This document shows, piece by piece, positions 59,313 through 64,000 of a stretch of DNA of 64,000 nt. The translations under genes were made by a program, and so were the position numbers. The stretch spans positions 1,039 through 65,038 of the forward strand of contig QNGE01000926.1 in the NCBI GenBank assembly GCA_008508345.1. Direction: 5' to 3'. The stretch's first letter is position 1; every line of letters begins with the position of its first letter. The notes beneath the pieces were generated by a model. It had not been told where the DNA came from and did no database searches. It saw nothing but the letters and a program-made list of their open reading frames with translations. The stretch comes from Paragonimus westermani. Its lineage: Eukaryota > Platyhelminthes > Trematoda > Plagiorchiida > Troglotrematidae.

Positions 59313-62300
59313 TTGTCATCGAACTCACATTTAGCATTGCTGAATCATCATATGCAAACGCTTAGCCACACTCGTTTATGAATAACGCACAGATTGCCAG
59401 ATGGCCTCGGGTGGAAACATGGTAACTGCTTCTTAAACTTCAGTCGATGACTCCACGACCTCTATCCGAGTTGAAAACACAGGAATCCTTAGACTTGTTC
59501 AGCGGCATTTTGATCCCCCTTAAGTAAGGCACGATCTTGCTTGATGGAACTTAAACACTACACAGTGTTGTTTGCCTAACGACTGGTGTTCGACGAAAAA
59601 GATAATCATTTGCCGATTATATTCTGACCCAAGTTTGTGTCGAAGCAACCCGTGTTCAGCCGAGGTTTGCTCTTCAGCTTCGAGTCACATCTTGATCTGA
59701 AATTTTGAAACTGGTTCACTGGAAGGGAGAAATAAATTTGAAGACGAAATCTTACAATAGACAATCAATTGTGTATACATTAAACATTATGTTATTCTCT
59801 AACGTATTACACCTCGTCGTATTTCGCAGGAAGCAAACTCCAATTGGTGATTATTGTGGATGTGAAGCCTGTTTTCGTCGCCAAACCCGCCAAAATTGTG
59901 CAAAATAAAGCTGAATTGCACTTAACCGTCCGGAACAGAATTCTGTTACGACCTTTTTATCAGTCTGAAAAAACAGTGCATTGAAACTGAATCACATCCA
60001 CATATTAAACGATAAAAATGTCATTTCTTGTATAATATTTCCACTATCTAAGTCGATCATTTGGTGTGCGTCATGTCAACATTATCGACATGAGGCTATT
60101 CACGAAGCTTGGTATTTGAGTTGCAAACGTTTCATCACCAAACCGGAAGACATTTGTCAGGACGTGAGATCCCACTGTGTCCGAATAGTCATCAAATGGC
60201 CAAAAGCAACATCAGTTGGCCAATCAGATTTCTAAAACACTGAGTTCCCTTGATTTAGTTCACCAATAGCGATAGAAGACATACATCGCGAGATGTTAGT
60301 ATTTCGTTTACTCTCTTCATTCAGATAACACGGTCACGGCTGAGGTACAACCAACCCGACCTCAGATCAAGGGGGCAACGGCAACAAGAATTAGCCAATC
60401 GGCTTTCAGATTGAAAGGTCGTCTCGCCTTCGCACTTAACGACTGGCATTCACCGACCCTCACCACTCACAACGCAGCCTATGTGCACTGATGATATCGC
60501 CTGGTTTGACGATGAAACGTCTGAAAAGTAAATGTCTAGCTCGACGAACAACCGAACACCCAAACACAACGCAAGCTACCCTATCTATCACTGTTTCTAG
60601 CATTCACGAAGGTGAACATAATTTGTCACCCGATGTAAATTATTGTAATGGTTATATGAAATACCCCAGCAATTTTCAACCACTCGCGATGGAGTTAGGC
60701 CTAGCCTATTTTTTTGGTGTAATTGAGAACCTTACAACTTTTCAAACGCTCTCAACAGACTTCTGGCCCAGAAAAAAACAACAAACCGGTTCCTAATTTA
60801 TTTGTCCTACGGGTAATATTTAAGAAGATACTCGTTCAGGTTTCAGGAGACACCTGTTCTGTTCAGGGTGTATTGAGGTCACAGTAGAAAGGTCATTAGG
60901 TCAAGGATGCTTATCAGTAGACAAGCCTGTTTCGACAAGGTGGTTCAATCCTATTAACTGTTAAACAGTACGTTAAGACGCTCTACGAAAGCAAGTGGGA
61001 ATATCAAGACTTCATTTTTGTAAGGAATGTTGTCAGTAACCGTTACGGAACCTATAAGTGTTTGATTCTGTCACCAATGCTAACTGATGTTTCGTACAAA
61101 CACGCTATGCTCCGATTTCTGTCGGTCTTATCACAATCACCTTTAGTTACTCAATCGATATGAACGTTCAGAACATCTGCGGGGAAAACATCTGGTCCAT
61201 CAAATACATTAAACGTCTGGTTCAATTGAACATGTGCTAAAACAACTTTTTTAAAACTAATAAACCAACCTTTGTTTATATAAACTGTGGTCAAGCCTTA
61301 TTACTGTCCTCGGATAAGTAGTTACTGGCTGAATAGAATGGCGACGAGTCATGGCAATTCTCAGCATCCTTCAATGAAAGGCGTGGCCATAAGAAGTACG
61401 CACAAAATGGACGAGTGTAGTGTCTTGAAGATGGACACGCCTGGACGTTGTAAAGTGAACATGTGGGCCATATGCCACCTGTATGTCTGGTTTGCGTTTG
61501 TGTACGTATGAGAGCGGCTTGGTTTGCAGCCAGTCCCCCACCGTTTGCGTGATGGTTCATGGTTTATTGATCGACATCGTACATGTGCACGTTCAGCCGG
61601 TACGCGTACGTATCGATCAGTAAACGTCTGCGCTACTCTGCAATATTTTCTGCCAAGTGGCTGAACTGACTGAGAGCAATGTTCACTTCACGGTAGTGGT
61701 GAAAACCTGCTGTACAAATGGGTTCGGAGATTTGGATGAGGTAGCTGCGTGTCACTTTTTCCCAACGCGGTCGAAATGAACAGATCGATATGACGGAAGA
61801 TTAGGACAGAATTCGGTTTGTCTGGAAATAACTCGCGTCTTACATATCGGAAAACGTTGTCGGCATGTATACGTGTCGAATTTTTCGTTATTTATCGACT
61901 TCGTGGTGTCGCATTTGGTGCAAAATAAGCGAACCATCTTATGTTCATGGGAACTTTTGTAAACTAACAAATTATATCGTGATAGCTTATTGGTCAGTGG
62001 AATCATATTTACCCTCAGTCTGTCATTCTTCTTGATAAATGATGCTTACGGTCGTACGCATTATTCTTTCAAACGTGTTTTCCCGTTAATATATTGGCAA
62101 CAATTTATTTGAAATCTTACATTCCATCAATAGGTCCTCTTCACTTTGAGACTGTGGACTTATGAAATTAACCTATTGGCCAGTTTCTAATTTCCGCACG
62201 CCTATCATTTCCAAGTGTCTTGCCTTCAAAAGCCAAGTTTGTCTGCCGACTGTGGTCCACTTTCTAATGATCCTAACTTAGTTCCTGGTCTCCTCCTATC

Positions 62301-64000
62301 AAATACTTTCATTTCAAGTACCTCCTATCTGAAAATCTTACCTGGCCACTTCTTATGGTAACCGTTTTATTTAAGTGAGAAAGATCTTCTTTAGTTTGCA
62401 CCTCAGGACCTGGTCTCTTGATTCACCGTTTTGTTATCATGTGGATTTCCCTCACAATGGCTTTACGGTTTTTCCGTGGTATTCTTTTCGTTTCTTGAAG
62501 CATATGCTGTTCTCCTAGTAGGATCATTCTGGCACACTTTCAAATGTAGCAGTGTTTAAACACAACACTGTTAATTTTTATCAATTTGCAGCATCTTTGC
62601 GGACGGAATATTTTTTTATTCGAATAAACCTCTTTGTAAGTGAACCAAATTTTTTAGTATATCAGATATACGATCTGTTGCTTTCATGCTGACACCGCAC
62701 AATAGCTTAATCATCCACTATCACACATGTTCATTAATTTACCGTGGTTAACTGCTGAATGGGCCATTTGAGGAACATTCGCTAGATTACAATGTAATAA
62801 TTCCACAAACGATTTCATTCCATTTTCTACACATTCTCGTTGAATATTCACAATTTAGGTACATAAAGTTGTCAATGGAAAATCCCCATTTCTGCAGTTT
62901 GAACTCACCGACTCATCATCACACAGATAAATGTGGCACGATTAAGATGCGTAGTGACCAGGTTGAAATATTTGTCCATGGGACATTGCGGAGAAATTCA
63001 CAATTATTTTAAATTCTCAGTTTTTACACAGCAAGGTGAATGTCAGATTTTACTTGTACACTACTCAGTGACCCTATTCAGTTGCACAAGTATAGCAGAA
63101 ATTAATTGTATGCCATAGTACCTGCGGTCAGGGACGAATGCATTGAGAGGCTTAACAAGAAAACTGCACGAAAGGTAGCCGGTGTTGGACAGTATCAGTA
63201 AGTGTTCCCATTATTGTTGACAACTATTCGGTCAAACTGAGATTTATTCCTGACACTGAACAGTTTTCTTTATCCACTGAATACTCACAACAGTATGATT
63301 AGCGCGTGGAACATCCTGTTGGAAAAAAATTTCCCCGCGCTCTTTCTTGTACACCTTATCGAGTTAACCTCAGATTTTCTCTCGTACATGTAATTTTTTG
63401 CGGCAATGCCATATTTTGTATTTATTTTACTGTGCAAGTCATAAAGGGTTTCTAGCCTCTGATAGGTATGCATCTGAATTCGCTTGTGAACTATTGTTAC
63501 GGTTAGACTGTGTTCGGTTGCAAACTTGTCAGCTTGGTGTTGACTTTGGACGGTCGTGGATTGATCACAACCAGTTGAAAGCTGTTATTACTTTGGTTTA
63601 ACCATTCAGTAATAATGTGTACTAATTCCTCTGGATCAGAAAATCTCACCTCGCCTATGTTTATCAGCTGATCACTGATTTTGGTCCAAGTAATCAGATT
63701 ACTTCTGGGTTGAATACCTTCAGACTACTCAGATCTAACCGTGGCTGGCCGTAGTAGATGATGTTTGAACCTTCAGCCGTGTGTAGACCTGTTTACGTTG
63801 TTGCCACTAATTAACCTCTACCCAAATACGGGTGTTGACAACTGGACAACAATGACTGGAATAATATTTCGAAACCAAAGTCTGATGAAGAAAAGTTGCT
63901 CGAACAAGGTGAGGACATACCGCCATGTTATTTGGTTTACAAAAGATAAACATTTTCTTTTGAGCAAATCAAACACCATTCATATCTGATCGCAGATTTT
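59313..64000. other. No confident gene
   Basis: Short frames only. An acceptor-like TATTTCGCAG at 59829 precedes a short cysteine-containing frame (CGCEACFRRQTRQNC) ending at 59908. A frame at 59981-60235 reads WCASCQHYRHEAIHEAWYL. Neither can be assigned, and no donor or partner exon is convincing. No RNA gene was seen. Confidence 0.45.

Noticed and set aside
59830..59908. A cysteine-rich frame as a CXXC-type zinc finger exon
   Set aside because: Only part of one CGxCxxC-like pattern is present, no donor follows, and the frame stops after 26 codons.
1..64000. A CRISPR array, bacterial operon or phage region
   Set aside because: Micro-introns, eukaryotic retroelements and low coding density rule out a prokaryotic origin, and no regular spacer-repeat array is seen.

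Overview
This window looks like a piece of a metazoan, probably flatworm (digenean trematode), nuclear genome. The one complete protein gene I can reconstruct, a mitochondrial ADP/ATP carrier at 7923-8972 (+), is split by three GT-AG introns of only 36, 37 and 41 nt, a size typical of flatworm micro-introns. Almost everything else recognisable is decayed mobile DNA: CR1/Jockey-like LINEs, a Penelope-like element, Ty3/Gypsy pol, LTRs, a Tc1/mariner-superfamily transposase and tRNA-derived SINE-like repeats. The flatworm assignment is inference; no ribosomal or mitochondrial marker is present.

Layout. 1-5119: no gene recognised. 5120-5830: degenerate LINE reverse transcriptase (+). 6033-6597: Penelope-like C-terminal/GIY-YIG fragment (-). 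7923-8972: ADP/ATP carrier, with a poly(A) signal at 9072. 9.1-34.1 kb: mostly unannotatable sequence with one possible internal exon (12481-12707), scattered SINE-like fragments and a fold-back element (30209-30382). 34170-34686: a 258-bp tandem duplication joined by a single N. 38647-38806: an internally deleted solo LTR with a 4-bp target-site duplication and an N at the deletion. 39380-40480: degenerate Ty3/Gypsy pol (-). 42410-42598: the clearest fold-back element, with 56-bp arms. 45-55 kb: a transposon graveyard holding both arms of an 851-bp nearly perfect inverted duplication (45104-45954 and 52951-53801), a diverged direct repeat pair, a near-complete but dead CR1-like LINE (49090-51590), a SINE-like copy, a full-length 527-bp LTR (52168-52694) and a dead DDE transposase (54671-55250). 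55.3-64 kb: mostly unassigned, with one SINE-like copy at 59.1-59.3 kb.

There is no operon-like organisation and the genes do not form a pathway. The most interesting biology is that the ADP/ATP carrier carries several sequence characters of plant/fungal/protist carriers rather than of ordinary animal ANTs. The most interesting structures are the long inverted duplication, the fold-back/SINE family, and the fact that both unknown bases fall exactly at repeat-related junctions and probably mark assembly problems. I found no convincing new multi-gene system.
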